Shown here: positions 42,813 to 52,219 of the stretch, one piece after another | Layout: every line of letters starts with the position of its first letter | Position numbering within the stretch: position 1 is the stretch's first letter | DNA from: Burkholderiales bacterium | GTDB lineage: Bacteria > Pseudomonadota > Gammaproteobacteria > Burkholderiales > Burkholderiaceae_E | DNA: 64,000 nucleotides | Assembly: GCA_003577305.1 (NCBI GenBank) | Contig: QEVL01000020.1 | Coordinates: 1-64,000 of the forward strand | Reading direction: 5' to 3' | The notes under the pieces: model-generated | The model's input: only the letters and a program-made list of their open reading frames with translations | Databases searched by the model: none | Told to the model about the DNA's origin: nothing | Program-made: the position numbers and the translations under genes

Positions 42813-44108
42813 TCAACGGCCGAAGATGCTGCGGATCGCGTCGATCGCGCCGCCGGGAACGCCCGGAATCAACGAACCGGACTCCTGCCCGGCTTCGCCG
42901 GAAGCCGGCTCGCCGCCGTCGCGCCGGCCCGCGCGCGTTCCGGGCGCCTGCTCCGGGGCGCCGGAAATCTCGGCACCGAGCATCGCCATCGTGGTCGCCT
43001 TCACGCGCACGCGCACGTTCCACTCCGGCTCCCAGGGAATGCGCCGATCGGTCGGGCGCGGCGGATGTGCCAGGTTCAGTTCGCTGCCCCAGGCGATCAT
43101 CCGCAGCATTGCGCCGCTCTCCCCGCCGGACGCGAAGATGCCCTTGGGCACCGCGCAACGCGTGGTCGAAGGCGGCAGCAACGCTTTCTCGCCGACCCAG
43201 CGATCGATGGTGGCATTGGGCAGGTAGTCGAACAGGCCCATTCCGGTGTCGGGAGTCTCGGCCGAACTCCAGAGGATCATGTCGGAGCCGGCGTGGCCCA
43301 TCGCATGCAGGTAGTAGGCGCGCGCATTGGGCACCGCCGTCCACTGAAGCGCCACGCTGTCGGCGAGCGCACCGCTGGACGACAGCTCGATCGGGGGCAT
43401 CAGATCCTGCGCGGCGCCGATCGCGAACTTCATGCTCGCGGGAACGCCGTCGCCGCTGATCGCGTGCTCGCCCACCAGCGAGGCGCCGCGCGGCACCATC
43501 GTGCGGTTCTGCTCGTTGGGCCAGATCGAGTAGCCGGGTGCCACTCGCGCGCCGCGATCGGGCGCGTAGCGGCCGCCGAACGCGCGCCCGAAGGCGCGCG
43601 GGTCGCCCGCCAGGTCGATGACGCGCGGCTGGCCGCTGCGCACCGTCTCGCTGCAGCCCCAGTAGATCAGCAGGCGGCCCTTCGGCGGTTCGGGAATCCC
43701 TTCTTCGGTGGGTTCGTGCGGTGTCGTCACCGACCTCGCCGGAGCGACGTACGGGATCAGCGGCAGCGCGTTCCCCATCTGCATGCCGGCCGGAATCGCG
43801 TGCGTCGCCTCGGTACCGGCGGGCTTGTTCCGGGTGTGCAGCGCGAGATCGAGCCATCTGCCGGGCGTCATGCCGCGGGCGTTGCCGTAATGGTTGCCGC
43901 CCGTCGCGCCGCCGCCTCCCATGAACGACGGCAGCGACGGCATTCCGGGCAACTCGGGCATGCCCGCCATCGAGTGCGTCGCGACGTCGAGCCAGTATTG
44001 AGCGATCGGTGGCTTGACCACCTGCTGGGGCTGGGCCAACGCGCCGGCGGCAAGGACCGCAACGGATCCGGCAGCGGCAAGGCGCGCAATGCGAAGCGTG
44101 GTGGTCAT
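42813..44108 (-). CDS. Uncharacterised secreted protein
   Basis: About 431 residues with a clear Sec signal peptide ([21 protein letters not shown] then ALA-Q). Start ATG 44108 has GGAG upstream; an ATG at 44174 is an N-terminal extension with no signal character. The mature part has a Gly/Met/Pro-rich stretch (residues about 45-75), then [29 protein letters not shown] (resembling a fibronectin-type strand) and [14 protein letters not shown]. It probably acts in the periplasm. I recognise no named family. Confidence 0.72.
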   Translation of the reverse strand: MTTTLRIARLAAAGSVAVLAAGALAQPQQVVKPPIAQYWLDVATHSMAGMPELPGMPSLPSFMGGGGATGGNHYGNARGMTPGRWLDLALHTRNKPAGTEATHAIPAGMQMGNALPLIPYVAPARSVTTPHEPTEEGIPEPPKGRLLIYWGCSETVRSGQPRVIDLAGDPRAFGRAFGGRYAPDRGARVAPGYSIWPNEQNRTMVPRGASLVGEHAISGDGVPASMKFAIGAAQDLMPPIELSSSGALADSVALQWTAVPNARAYYLHAMGHAGSDMILWSSAETPDTGMGLFDYLPNATIDRWVGEKALLPPSTTRCAVPKGIFASGGESGAMLRMIAWGSELNLAHPPRPTDRRIPWEPEWNVRVRVKATTMAMLGAEISGAPEQAPGTRAGRRDGGEPASGEAGQESGSLIPGVPGGAIDAIRSIFGR

Positions 44109-44230
44109 GCTCGGGCTCCGTCCGGGAATCTGGGCAATCATATCCGCTTCGTCGCCGCTTTGCGGCAGCGACACTAGAATGGCGCGTTCGCTCCGGCGCG
44201 TCCGCCCCGGGCCATCCGCTCACCGACGCC

Positions 44231-45793
44231 TTGCGCACCACCCGCCTCATCCGCATCGTATTCGTCGCCTGGCGCCACGGCCTGGACGAACTGGCCGCCT
44301 CGGGCGCCGCCGCGACCACCGGCTCGCGCTGGGCGTTCACCGCCGCGCGCGTGCTGCGCTTCGGTCGGCGCCTCGAGATGCCGCGCGGGGAGCGACTGCG
44401 CCGGGCGCTCGAGAGCCTGGGGCCGATCTTCGTGAAGTTCGGCCAGGTCCTCTCGACGCGCCGCGACCTGCTTCCGGCCGACGTCGCCGACGAGCTCGCC
44501 CGGCTGCAGGATCGCGTGCCGCCGTTTCCCGGCGAGATCGCGGTGCGCGAGATCGAGCGCGGACTGGGCCGGCCGATCGACGGGCTGTTCGACGACTTCG
44601 AGCGCACGCCCGTGGCCTCCGCTTCGATCGCGCAGGTGCACCTGGCTCGCCTGAAGGACGGCCGCGAAGTGGCGGTGAAGGTGCTGCGGCCGAACATGGC
44701 GCCGGTCATCGAGCGCGACCTCGCGCTGCTGCGCACCGCGGGCGGCCTGCTGATGCGGCTGTCGGCCGACGCGCGCCGGCTGCGCCCGCTCGACGTGATC
44801 GACGAGTTCGACACCTATCTGCACGACGAGCTCGACCTGATCCGCGAGGCGGCCAACGCCAACCAGCTGCGGCGCAACTTCGCGGGCTCGCGGCTGCTGC
44901 GCATTCCCGAAATCCACTGGGACTGGTGCGCGACCAACGTGCTCACGATGGAGCGGATGCACGGCTTTCCGGTCAGTCAGGTCGAGCGCATGCGCGAGGC
45001 CGGCATCGACCTGAAGCAGCTCTCGCGCGAGGGCGTCGAGATCTTCTTCACCCAGGTCTTCAGGCACGGTTTCTTCCACGCCGACATGCATCCGGGCAAC
45101 ATCCTGGTCGGCGGCCCGGGTCCGGACTTCAACCGCTACATCGCGCTCGACTTCGGCATCGTCGGCACGCTCTCCGACTTCGACAAGAACTACCTCGCGC
45201 AGAACTTCCTCGCGTTCTTCCGCCGCGACTACCGGCGCGTGGCCGAGCTGCACGTCGAATCGGGATGGGTGCCGGCGTCGACCCGCGTCGAGGAGCTCGA
45301 AGGCGCGGTGCGCGCCTGCTGCGAACCGTTCTTCGATCGCCCGCTCAAGGAGATCTCGCTCGGGCTGGTGCTGCTGCGGCTGTTCCAGGCGTCGCGCCGC
45401 TTCAACGTCGAGATCCAGCCGCAGCTGGTGCTGCTGCAGAAGACGCTGCTCAACGTCGAGGGGCTCGGGCGCCAGCTCGATCCCGACCTCGACCTGTGGG
45501 TCACCGCCAAGCCGATCCTCGAGCGCTGGATGCAGGAGCAGGTCGGCGTGGCCGGCTTCAACGAACGGATGCGCAAGGAGTCGGTGCACTGGGGCCGGTT
45601 GCTGCCCGAACTGCCGCGGCTCGCGCACGCGGCGCTCGCCCGGGCCGCGCGCGACGAGCCCGGTGCGGCCACGCGCACGCTGCTCGCACGCCTGTCGGAC
45701 GAGCAGCGCCGAACGCGGCGCTGGATCGCCCTGCTCGGGGCGGCGCTGGCCGCGGTGCTGGCGCTCGAAGCGGCCCGCTTCCTCGGCTGGTAG
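44231..45793 (+). CDS. ubiB: UbiB-family atypical kinase for ubiquinone synthesis
   Basis: A 520-residue membrane-associated ABC1/ADCK-type protein needed for aerobic ubiquinone synthesis. It has the family KxGQ motif as [18 protein letters not shown], an Ala-rich loop [25 protein letters not shown], the [13 protein letters not shown] catalytic-like segment and [12 protein letters not shown]. One C-terminal helix ([20 protein letters not shown]) anchors it. It starts with TTG at 44231, matching the [17 protein letters not shown] opening. Unlike many proteobacteria, ubiE and ubiJ are not adjacent. Confidence 0.9.
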   Translation: MRTTRLIRIVFVAWRHGLDELAASGAAATTGSRWAFTAARVLRFGRRLEMPRGERLRRALESLGPIFVKFGQVLSTRRDLLPADVADELARLQDRVPPFPGEIAVREIERGLGRPIDGLFDDFERTPVASASIAQVHLARLKDGREVAVKVLRPNMAPVIERDLALLRTAGGLLMRLSADARRLRPLDVIDEFDTYLHDELDLIREAANANQLRRNFAGSRLLRIPEIHWDWCATNVLTMERMHGFPVSQVERMREAGIDLKQLSREGVEIFFTQVFRHGFFHADMHPGNILVGGPGPDFNRYIALDFGIVGTLSDFDKNYLAQNFLAFFRRDYRRVAELHVESGWVPASTRVEELEGAVRACCEPFFDRPLKEISLGLVLLRLFQASRRFNVEIQPQLVLLQKTLLNVEGLGRQLDPDLDLWVTAKPILERWMQEQVGVAGFNERMRKESVHWGRLLPELPRLAHAALARAARDEPGAATRTLLARLSDEQRRTRRWIALLGAALAAVLALEAARFLGW

Positions 45794-45867
45794 CGGCGCC
45801 GCCGCGCGCTTTACCGGCCCGGCGAGATAGGCTACTGTTTCGCCCGCTCGGCCGGACGCAGCTCCAA

Positions 45868-47325
45868 ATGCTCACTTTCCTGGTACTGGTCTATCTCGCG
45901 GTCACCGTCGGCATCGGCCTGTACGCAGCCCAGCGGGTCAGGAACTCGAAAGACTACCTGGTCGCCGGGCGCAGCCTGCCGCTGTACATGAACATCGCGA
46001 CCGTGTTCGCCACCTGGTTCGGCGCCGAGACGGTGCTCGCGGTCTCCTCGACCTTCCTGCGCGACGGCTTGCGCGGAGTGGTCGCCGATCCGTTCGGCGC
46101 GGCGTTCTGCCTGATCATCGTGGCGCTGGTATTCGCGCGGCCGTTCTACCGGATGGAGCTGCTCACGATCGGCGACTTCTACCGCAAGCGCTTCAACCGC
46201 ACCGTCGAGATCGCCACCGGCGTGGCGATCACGCTGTCGTATCTCGGATGGACGTCGGCGCAGATGGTCGCGCTGGGCATCGTCTTCAACACGCTGTCGG
46301 GCGGCGCGATCACCCTGCCGCAGGGCATCGTGCTGGGCGCCGGCGTGGTGCTCGTCTACACGCTGTTCGGCGGGATGTGGTCGGTGGCGTTCACCGACCT
46401 GTTCCAGACGGTGATCATCGTGCTGGGGCTGCTCTACATCGCGTGGCTGCTCGGCGCGATGGCGGGCGGCTTCGGCGCGGTGTTCCAGGCCGCGGTGAGC
46501 GAAGGCAAGCTCGAGTTCTGGCCGAAGGCCCAGCTGCGCGACTGGATCGCGTTCCTGGCCGCCTGGGCCACGATGGCGATCGGCTCGATCGCGCAGCAGG
46601 ACGTGTTCCAGCGCGTCACCTCGGCCCGGGACGAGCACACCGCGATGCGCGGCACGCTGGTCGGCGGCACTTTCTACCTGGTCTTCGCGTTCGTGCCGAT
46701 GTTCATCGCCGTCTCGGCGCTGCTGATCGAACCCGAGAAGGTGCGCGCGGTGCTCGCCGACGAGAGCCTCGACTTCCAGCTGATCCTGCCGCAGCTGATC
46801 CTGGCGAAGACGCCGCTGTTCGCGCAGGTGATGTTCTTCGGCGCGCTGCTCTCGGCGATCCTGTCCACCGCCAGCGGTGCGCTGCTGGCACCGACCGCGG
46901 TGTTCACCGAGAACGTGCTGCGCCCGCTGATCGGCGGGCGCGTGCCCGAGAAGCAGATGCTGCTGATGCTGCGGATGGTGCTGGTGATCTTCGCGCTGTG
47001 CGTGATGATTTTCGCGCTGAACAGCGAATCGTCGATGTTCCAGATGGTGCAGAACGCCTACAAGGTGACGCTGGTGGCGGCGTTCACGCCGCTCGCCTTC
47101 GGCCTGTTCTGGCGGCGCGCCACGCCGCAGGGCGCGATGATGTCGATCGTGCTCGGCCTGACCGCCTGGGGGATCATGGAGCTGTCGGCGCCCGACGCGC
47201 TGCTGCCGCCGCAGATCGTCGGCCTGGGCGCGGCCGTCTTCGGCATGATCGCCGGCTCGCTCGCACCGCAGATCGCCGGCGCGCCTGGCCGCCCCGACGC
47301 GGTCAGCGCACGGCGAGCACGCTGA
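45868..47325 (+). CDS. Sodium:solute symporter family protein
   Basis: A 485-residue inner-membrane transporter with about 13 helices. The start MLTFLVLVYLAVTVGIGLYA is followed by the SSF signature region KDYLVAGRSLPLYMNIATVF, FATWFGAETVLAVSS and YTLFGGMWSVAFTDLFQ. The FGALLSAILSTASGALLAP segment carries Na+-site serines. The solute is not predictable. The ATG at 45868 follows ubiB by 74 bases. Its 3' end overlaps the convergent lipoprotein gene by 23 bases. Confidence 0.9.
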   Translation: MLTFLVLVYLAVTVGIGLYAAQRVRNSKDYLVAGRSLPLYMNIATVFATWFGAETVLAVSSTFLRDGLRGVVADPFGAAFCLIIVALVFARPFYRMELLTIGDFYRKRFNRTVEIATGVAITLSYLGWTSAQMVALGIVFNTLSGGAITLPQGIVLGAGVVLVYTLFGGMWSVAFTDLFQTVIIVLGLLYIAWLLGAMAGGFGAVFQAAVSEGKLEFWPKAQLRDWIAFLAAWATMAIGSIAQQDVFQRVTSARDEHTAMRGTLVGGTFYLVFAFVPMFIAVSALLIEPEKVRAVLADESLDFQLILPQLILAKTPLFAQVMFFGALLSAILSTASGALLAPTAVFTENVLRPLIGGRVPEKQMLLMLRMVLVIFALCVMIFALNSESSMFQMVQNAYKVTLVAAFTPLAFGLFWRRATPQGAMMSIVLGLTAWGIMELSAPDALLPPQIVGLGAAVFGMIAGSLAPQIAGAPGRPDAVSARRAR

Positions 47326-47821
47326 AGTCGCCGGCGAAGTCGCGCAACCGCCGGTGCAGCGGCCGGCGCTGCCCGGGTCGCGCCAGCACCATCGCCGAAA
47401 GCGCGTCCGCGGCTGCGGTCGACCGGGCGATCGCTTCGCGCCGCGCCGGGTCGGCACTGCGCCACAGTCCGGCGATCCGTTCGGCGGGCGGAGTCGGCGC
47501 AGCGAGCGCTTCCTCTCGCCAGCGGCCGATCTCCCCGGGAGCTATCGGTGCGTCGAGGCGCGCCCGGACGGGGCCCAGGAAAGCGCTGTAGGCGGGCAAC
47601 TGCGTCTGCCGATGCCAGCGATGCAGCGCGTCGATGCTGGCCGAGGCCATCTCGCGCTGACCCGCGCCCAGCCCCAGGTAGCGATCGAGTCGCCAGCCCA
47701 GCCACGTCGGCATCGCGTCGTAGCCGAGCTTCGTGGACGAGCAGGCCGTCGCCACCGGACGGATGGCGACGAGCGGCAGCAGGATCCGCCATGGACGCGT
47801 GATAAGCTTTTCGGAAAACAC
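47303..47821 (-). CDS. DUF6279 family lipoprotein
   Basis: A 172-residue protein. With GTG 47821 the N-terminus reads FSEKLITRPWRILLPLVAI and ends in VATAC, a lipobox-like site, followed by SSTKLGYDAMPTWLGWRLDR, which is typical of DUF6279 lipoproteins. The rest is charged and helical. An AGGAAG box precedes the GTG; no in-frame ATG fits. Function unknown. It is divergent from glmU with 40 bases between starts. Confidence 0.75.
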   Translation of the reverse strand: MFSEKLITRPWRILLPLVAIRPVATACSSTKLGYDAMPTWLGWRLDRYLGLGAGQREMASASIDALHRWHRQTQLPAYSAFLGPVRARLDAPIAPGEIGRWREEALAAPTPPAERIAGLWRSADPARREAIARSTAAADALSAMVLARPGQRRPLHRRLRDFAGDFSVLAVR

Positions 47822-47861
47822 CCCCGATTCTTCCTCTAAGTGACTGAGAAACAAGGGAAAG

Positions 47862-49229
47862 ATGAACGTCGTAATCCTGGCGGCCGGAATGGGCAAACGG
47901 ATGCGCTCCGACCTGCCCAAAGTGCTGCACCCGCTTGCAGGCAGACCGCTGCTGGCGCACGTCGTCGGCACCGCGCGCAGCCTGGCACCGGGCCGCATCG
48001 TGATCGTGTACGGGCACGGTGGCGAAACCGTGCCGCGCACGATCGGGGGAGACGACCTGCGCTGGGCGCTGCAGGAGCCGCAGCTCGGTACCGGTCACGC
48101 GGTCGTGCAGGCGCTGCCGCACCTCGATCCGGCAGCACCGACGCTGGTGCTGTACGGAGACGTTCCGCTCATCACCAGCGAGACGCTGGCGCGACTGCTC
48201 GCGGTCGCCGGCGCCGACCGGCTCGGGCTGCTGACCGTCGAACTCGCCGACCCGAGCGGCTACGGCCGGATCGTGCGCGACGGCACCCGGATCGTGCGGG
48301 TCGTCGAGCACAAGGACGCCGACGACGCCACGCGTGCGATCCGCGAAGTGAACACCGGCATCCTGGTGGCGCCGACCGCCGCGCTCGCGCGCTGGCTGGG
48401 CGCGCTGTCGAACGACAACGCGCAGAAGGAGTATTACCTCACTGACGTGGTCGCGGCCGCGGTGCACGATGGCATGGAGGTGGCTTCGGCGCAGCCGGCC
48501 GATGCCTGCGAGACGCTCGGCGTCAACAGCAAGGCGCAACTGGCGGCGCTCGAGCGCATCTTCCAGGGCCGGCTTGCCGGGCAACTGATGGACCAGGGCG
48601 TGCAACTGGCCGATCCGTCGCGCCTGGACGTGCGCGGCGAACTGAACTGCGGACGTGACGTGACGATCGACGTGAACTGCGTGTTCGAGGGCCGGGTGGA
48701 GCTCGGCGACGGCGCCAGCATCGGCGCGAATTGCGTGATCCGCGACACCCGCATCGGCGCGGGCGCGCAGGTGCTGCCGTTCACGCTGATCGAGCAGTCG
48801 TCGATCGGCGCGCGCGCGCGCATCGGCCCCTACGCACGGCTGCGACCAGGCACCGAACTGGGCGAGGAAACGCACGTCGGCAACTTCGTCGAGATGAAGA
48901 ACACGCAGATGGCCGCGAAATCGAAGGCAAACCATCTGTCGTATCTCGGCGACACGGTGGTCGGCGAGCGGGTGAACATCGGCGCGGGCACGATCACCTG
49001 CAATTACGACGGCGCCAACAAGTACCGGACAGTGATCGAGGACGACGCGTTCATCGGCAGCGACACCCAGCTGGTGGCGCCGGTGCGCGTGGGCCGCGGC
49101 GCCACGCTCGGCGCCGGCACCACGCTCACGCGCGACGCCCCGGAGCACAAGCTGACCATGTCTCGCACGCAGCAGACGACGGTCGAATCGTGGGAGCGGC
49201 CGGCGAAGAAGCCGGCCCGCAAGCCGTAG
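47862..49229 (+). CDS. glmU: Bifunctional GlmU (UDP-GlcNAc pyrophosphorylase/GlcN-1-P acetyltransferase)
   Basis: GlmU makes UDP-N-acetylglucosamine for peptidoglycan and lipopolysaccharide. The 455-residue protein has the uridyltransferase signature [29 protein letters not shown] and YGDVPLI. A left-handed beta-helix acetyltransferase domain follows, with hexapeptide repeats and [20 protein letters not shown] (catalytic His) and [23 protein letters not shown] lies directly upstream. It leads glmS by 28 bases, a conserved operon. Confidence 0.97.
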   Translation: MNVVILAAGMGKRMRSDLPKVLHPLAGRPLLAHVVGTARSLAPGRIVIVYGHGGETVPRTIGGDDLRWALQEPQLGTGHAVVQALPHLDPAAPTLVLYGDVPLITSETLARLLAVAGADRLGLLTVELADPSGYGRIVRDGTRIVRVVEHKDADDATRAIREVNTGILVAPTAALARWLGALSNDNAQKEYYLTDVVAAAVHDGMEVASAQPADACETLGVNSKAQLAALERIFQGRLAGQLMDQGVQLADPSRLDVRGELNCGRDVTIDVNCVFEGRVELGDGASIGANCVIRDTRIGAGAQVLPFTLIEQSSIGARARIGPYARLRPGTELGEETHVGNFVEMKNTQMAAKSKANHLSYLGDTVVGERVNIGAGTITCNYDGANKYRTVIEDDAFIGSDTQLVAPVRVGRGATLGAGTTLTRDAPEHKLTMSRTQQTTVESWERPAKKPARKP

Positions 49230-49257
49230 CCTCGCTGCGGCGGTAAGGAGCATTGCA

Positions 49258-51111
49258 ATGTGTGGAATCGTCGGAGCGGTTGCGCAGCGCAACGTCGTGC
49301 CGATCCTGATCGAAGGGCTGCGCAAGCTCGAGTACCGTGGCTACGACTCGGCCGGCATCGCGATCGTGAACGGCGCGATGGAGCGGGTGCGCGCGGTGGG
49401 CCGCGTCGCCGAGCTCGAACACCGCGCGAAGGAGGCGGGCGCCGACGCGCCCACCGGCATCGCACACACGCGCTGGGCCACGCACGGCGGCGTCAACGAG
49501 AAGAACGCGCATCCGCACATCTCGAACCGCGACGGCATCGGGATCTCGGTGGTGCACAACGGCATCATCGAGAACCACGAGGCGCTGCGCGCACGGCTGC
49601 GCGCGCAGGGCTACGAATTCCACAGCGACACCGACACCGAGGTGATCGCGCACCTGGTGCACAGCCTGGTCGCCTCCGGTCTTCCGCTGTTCGGCGCCGT
49701 GCAGAAGGCGGTGCGCGAACTCCAGGGCGCCTATGCGATCGCCGCGATCAGCAAGGCCGAGCCGAACACCGTGGTCGGCTCGCGGCGCGGCTCGCCGCTG
49801 CTGCTCGGCGTGGGCAACGCGGGCTCGGGGCAGGGCGAGAATTTCCTCGCCTCCGACACCTCGGCGCTGCTGCAGGTCACGAAGTACGTCGCCTACCTCG
49901 AGGAAGGCGACGTCGTCGAGATCCGCCCCGACGGTTACTCGATCGTCGATCGCGAGGGCAGTCCGGTCGAGCGCCCGATCGTCGAGAGCCAGCTGTCGGC
50001 CGACGCGATCGAGCTCGGCCAGTATTCGCATTACATGCAGAAGGAGATCTTCGAGCAGCCGGGCGCGCTGGCCAACACGCTCGAAATGGTCGCCAACGCC
50101 TCGTCGCTGTCGGCGGGCCTGTTCGGCGCCGACGCCGAAGCGATCTTCGCCCGCACGAAGCAGATCCTGGTCCTCGCCTGCGGCACCAGCTACCACGCGG
50201 GCTGCGTCGCCAGATACTGGATCGAATCGATGGCCGCGCTGCCGGTGTCGGTCGAGATCGCCAGCGAATATCGCTACCGCGAATCGGTCGCGCTGCCCGG
50301 CACGCTGGTCCTGACGATCTCGCAGTCGGGCGAGACCGCCGACACGATCGCCGCGCTCCAGCACGCCCAGTCGCTGGGCCTGCGCGACACGCTGACGATC
50401 TGCAACGTGCCCGAGAGCGCGCTGATCCGGCAGTCGAAGCTGCGCTTCCTCACGCGCGCCGGCCCCGAGATCGGCGTCGCCTCGACCAAGGCCTTCACCA
50501 CGCAGCTCGCCTCGCTGTTCGTGCTGGGCCTGGTGCTGGCCAGGCAGCGCAACCGGCTCGGCACCGGGCGCGAGAAGGAGCTGATCGAGCAACTGCGCCA
50601 CCTCCCCGCCGCGATGAACCACGTGCTCGAATGCGAGCCCGCGGTGCGCCACTGGGCGCGCCGCTTCGCGCCCAAGCAGCACGCCCTGTTCCTCGGACGC
50701 GGCGTGCACTTCCCGATCGCCCAGGAAGGCGCGCTCAAGCTCAAGGAGATCACGTACATCCACGCCGAGGCCTATGCCGCCGGCGAGCTCAAGCATGGTC
50801 CGCTGGCCCTGGTCGATCGCGAGATGCCGGTGGTGGTGGTGGCACCGAACGACACGCTGATCGAGAAGCTGAAGTCGAACCTTCAGGAAGTGCGCGCCCG
50901 CGGCGGCGAGCTCTTCGTGTTCGCCGATCGCGACACCTGCATCGAGCCCGACGACGGCCTGAACGTGATCAACCTGATCGACCACGCCGGGCCGCTGTCG
51001 CCGATCCTCCACGTGGTGCCGCTGCAACTGCTCGCGTACCACGCCGCCCTGGCCCGCGGAACGGATGTGGACAAACCGCGCAATCTTGCAAAGAGCGTGA
51101 CGGTCGAATGA
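49258..51111 (+). CDS. glmS: Glutamine-fructose-6-phosphate aminotransferase (isomerizing)
   Basis: GlmS makes glucosamine-6-phosphate, the first step of amino-sugar synthesis. The 617-residue product starts with Cys2 after Met (MCGIVGA), the N-terminal nucleophile of the glutaminase. It has [19 protein letters not shown], the two SIS domains ([10 protein letters not shown] and [11 protein letters not shown]), and the invariant end [10 protein letters not shown]. The 3' end is the usual attTn7-type recognition site, and the DNA beyond carries a second such end (see 51204-51236). Confidence 0.97.
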   Translation: MCGIVGAVAQRNVVPILIEGLRKLEYRGYDSAGIAIVNGAMERVRAVGRVAELEHRAKEAGADAPTGIAHTRWATHGGVNEKNAHPHISNRDGIGISVVHNGIIENHEALRARLRAQGYEFHSDTDTEVIAHLVHSLVASGLPLFGAVQKAVRELQGAYAIAAISKAEPNTVVGSRRGSPLLLGVGNAGSGQGENFLASDTSALLQVTKYVAYLEEGDVVEIRPDGYSIVDREGSPVERPIVESQLSADAIELGQYSHYMQKEIFEQPGALANTLEMVANASSLSAGLFGADAEAIFARTKQILVLACGTSYHAGCVARYWIESMAALPVSVEIASEYRYRESVALPGTLVLTISQSGETADTIAALQHAQSLGLRDTLTICNVPESALIRQSKLRFLTRAGPEIGVASTKAFTTQLASLFVLGLVLARQRNRLGTGREKELIEQLRHLPAAMNHVLECEPAVRHWARRFAPKQHALFLGRGVHFPIAQEGALKLKEITYIHAEAYAAGELKHGPLALVDREMPVVVVAPNDTLIEKLKSNLQEVRARGGELFVFADRDTCIEPDDGLNVINLIDHAGPLSPILHVVPLQLLAYHAALARGTDVDKPRNLAKSVTVE

Positions 51112-51147
51112 CCGACACGCTCTTTGCGCGCGGTTTGCAGCGCAGGC

Positions 51148-51172
51148 TAACCTGCGCCGCAGGCGCAGGTTA
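51148..51172. terminator. Hairpin after glmS
   Basis: TAACCTGCGCC-GCA-GGCGCAGGTTA is a perfect 11-bp stem with a 3-base loop, 36 bases after the glmS stop. No T-run follows on the plus strand. It is the likely glmS transcript end and overlaps the 23-base unit that recurs at 51269. Confidence 0.55.
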
Positions 51173-51203
51173 AGGCGCGAAGCGCCGGCCGGAGCTACAA
51201 GCC

Positions 51204-51236
51204 CGGTGCCTGGCGAAGTCCGTTACCGTCGAATGA
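51204..51236 (+). pseudogene. Second, diverged copy of the glmS 3' end
   Basis: Ten codons and a stop read [10 protein letters not shown], matching the true GlmS end [10 protein letters not shown] at nine of ten residues. Only 23 of 33 bases agree, and several changes are synonymous (GCA/GCG, GTG/GTT, ACG/ACC, AGC/TCC). No upstream glmS homology is visible before 51204. The copy therefore did not arise by recent local duplication. It looks like the terminus of another glmS carried in or left by an element that uses this site. Confidence 0.75.
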
Positions 51237-51540
51237 GATACGGGTCGAGCCAGGTTTCTCGGCTTGCGGCGCAGGCTGACTTGCGCCGCAGCGATGCTCT
51301 GGGTCGCGTCGGCCAGCGGCTGGGCGCCGTGACTCGCCGCGTGAACCTGCGCCAGGTTGGACGGGCTGCGCGACCACGACAGCGTGAACACGCCCGGCCC
51401 TGACGGCACCGCTGCGCCGCCGGGCGCATAGCCAAGGCCGCCGCGGAAGCCGCCCGCGACCGGACTCATAAGGGCCTGCGGTAGACCCCCACGGCGATCT
51501 CGGCATCGACGAGATCGATCTTCTGCTCGCCGTTGAAGAT
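51237..51540 (-). pseudogene. Unidentified reading-frame remnants
   Basis: On the minus strand one frame ends EQKIDLVDAEIAVGVYRRPL and stops at about 51466, overlapping a frame that begins MSPVAGGFRGGLGYAPGG and runs toward 51237. The stop-start overlap (ATGA) looks like an old operon junction. Neither piece resembles a family I know, and both run into repeats. They are probably broken cargo genes, but chance open frames in GC-rich DNA cannot be excluded. Confidence 0.25.
51265..51290. terminator. Hairpin after the second glmS end
   Basis: TGCGGCGCA-GGCTGACT-TGCGCCGCA is a perfect 9-bp stem 28 bases after the stop at 51234-51236. A 23-base unit within it (51269-51291) matches 51140-51162 after the real glmS at 21 of 23 positions. 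Each glmS end is thus followed by the same unit at about 28-32 bases. Confidence 0.5.
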
Positions 51541-51544
51541 CGCG

Positions 51545-51660
51545 CTGAGAACGTGTGAAGCAATCGGCCGCGCCCGGAAGGCACGCCAGGAAGCGCCCGG
51601 GCGAGGCGCAAAGCGCAGCCATATCGGCCGATATGGCGAGCATTTGTCACACGTTCTGAG
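51545..51660. mobile_element. Small element with terminal inverted repeats (MITE-like)
   Basis: CTGAGAACGTGTGAA (51545-51559) and the reverse complement of 51646-51660 agree at 13 of 15 positions and bound 116 bases. Inside lie an 18-base perfect palindrome CCATATCGGCCGATATGG (51619-51636) and a CGCCCGGGCG palindrome near 51595. It has no coding capacity. Target duplications are not obvious. It may be a miniature transposable element or a structured RNA; there is no transposase in the window. Confidence 0.45.
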
Positions 51661-51817
51661 TCCGCCACCGCGGTCATCCGAGCCCCTCAGGCCCCAGCGT
51701 ACAGCGTGAGCGACGACGCGAGCGCGCTGCCGCTGACGAGCAGGCCGCACGCCAGCAGCAGCGCGAGTTCACTCCGTCAGGGTCGTGACCTGCACGGATT
51801 GCACGGGCACAAGCGGA

Positions 51818-52090
51818 GCGCGCGAACGCTTCATGGGAGTCGGCCAGTTGCTGACGATGCCGCTGTTCTTCGCCTCCAATGCGCTGTATCCGCTCGAACT
51901 GATGCCCGGCTGGCTGCGCGTGATCGCAGCGGTGAATCCGCTGACCTGGCTGGTCGACACCCTGCGCGGAGCGATGGTGGTCGGCGGCGCGAGCGTGCAT
52001 CCGTGGAGCACCAGCTTCGCGGTGCTGCTGCTCGTGTTCGCGGTGCTGCTCGCGCTCGCGTCGAAGCTGTACCCCGGACTGGCACGCTGA
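51818..52090 (+). pseudogene. C-terminal stump of an ABC-2 type transporter permease
   Basis: The frame reads ARERFMGVGQLLTMPLFFAS then LYPLELMPGWLRVIAAVNPL and ends in SKLYPGLAR. This is the last third of an ABC-2 permease (DrrB/NodJ-like), including the conserved AVNPLTWLVDTLRG motif and two membrane helices. The first two thirds and any partner ATPase are missing. Upstream codons (51785-51817) do not match. The gene is decayed, and it sits between the glmS-end repeats and glgB. Confidence 0.75.
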
Positions 52091-52219
52091 GCCGGATCGG
52101 AACCGATCCGGGCCCGGCCGGGACAAAGTGGACATTGCGCCGGCGCGCCGCATGCCAAAATGGCTCGGGCCAGTGGGCGAAGAGCCGCGCGGCCGCGCCG
52201 CGGCGGCCGATGCCCGGGC

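Noticed and set aside
51112-52219. An intact Tn7-like element after glmS
   Set aside because: No tnsA-E reading frame or terminal TnsB-site array is present; only an end-like scar and repeats remain.
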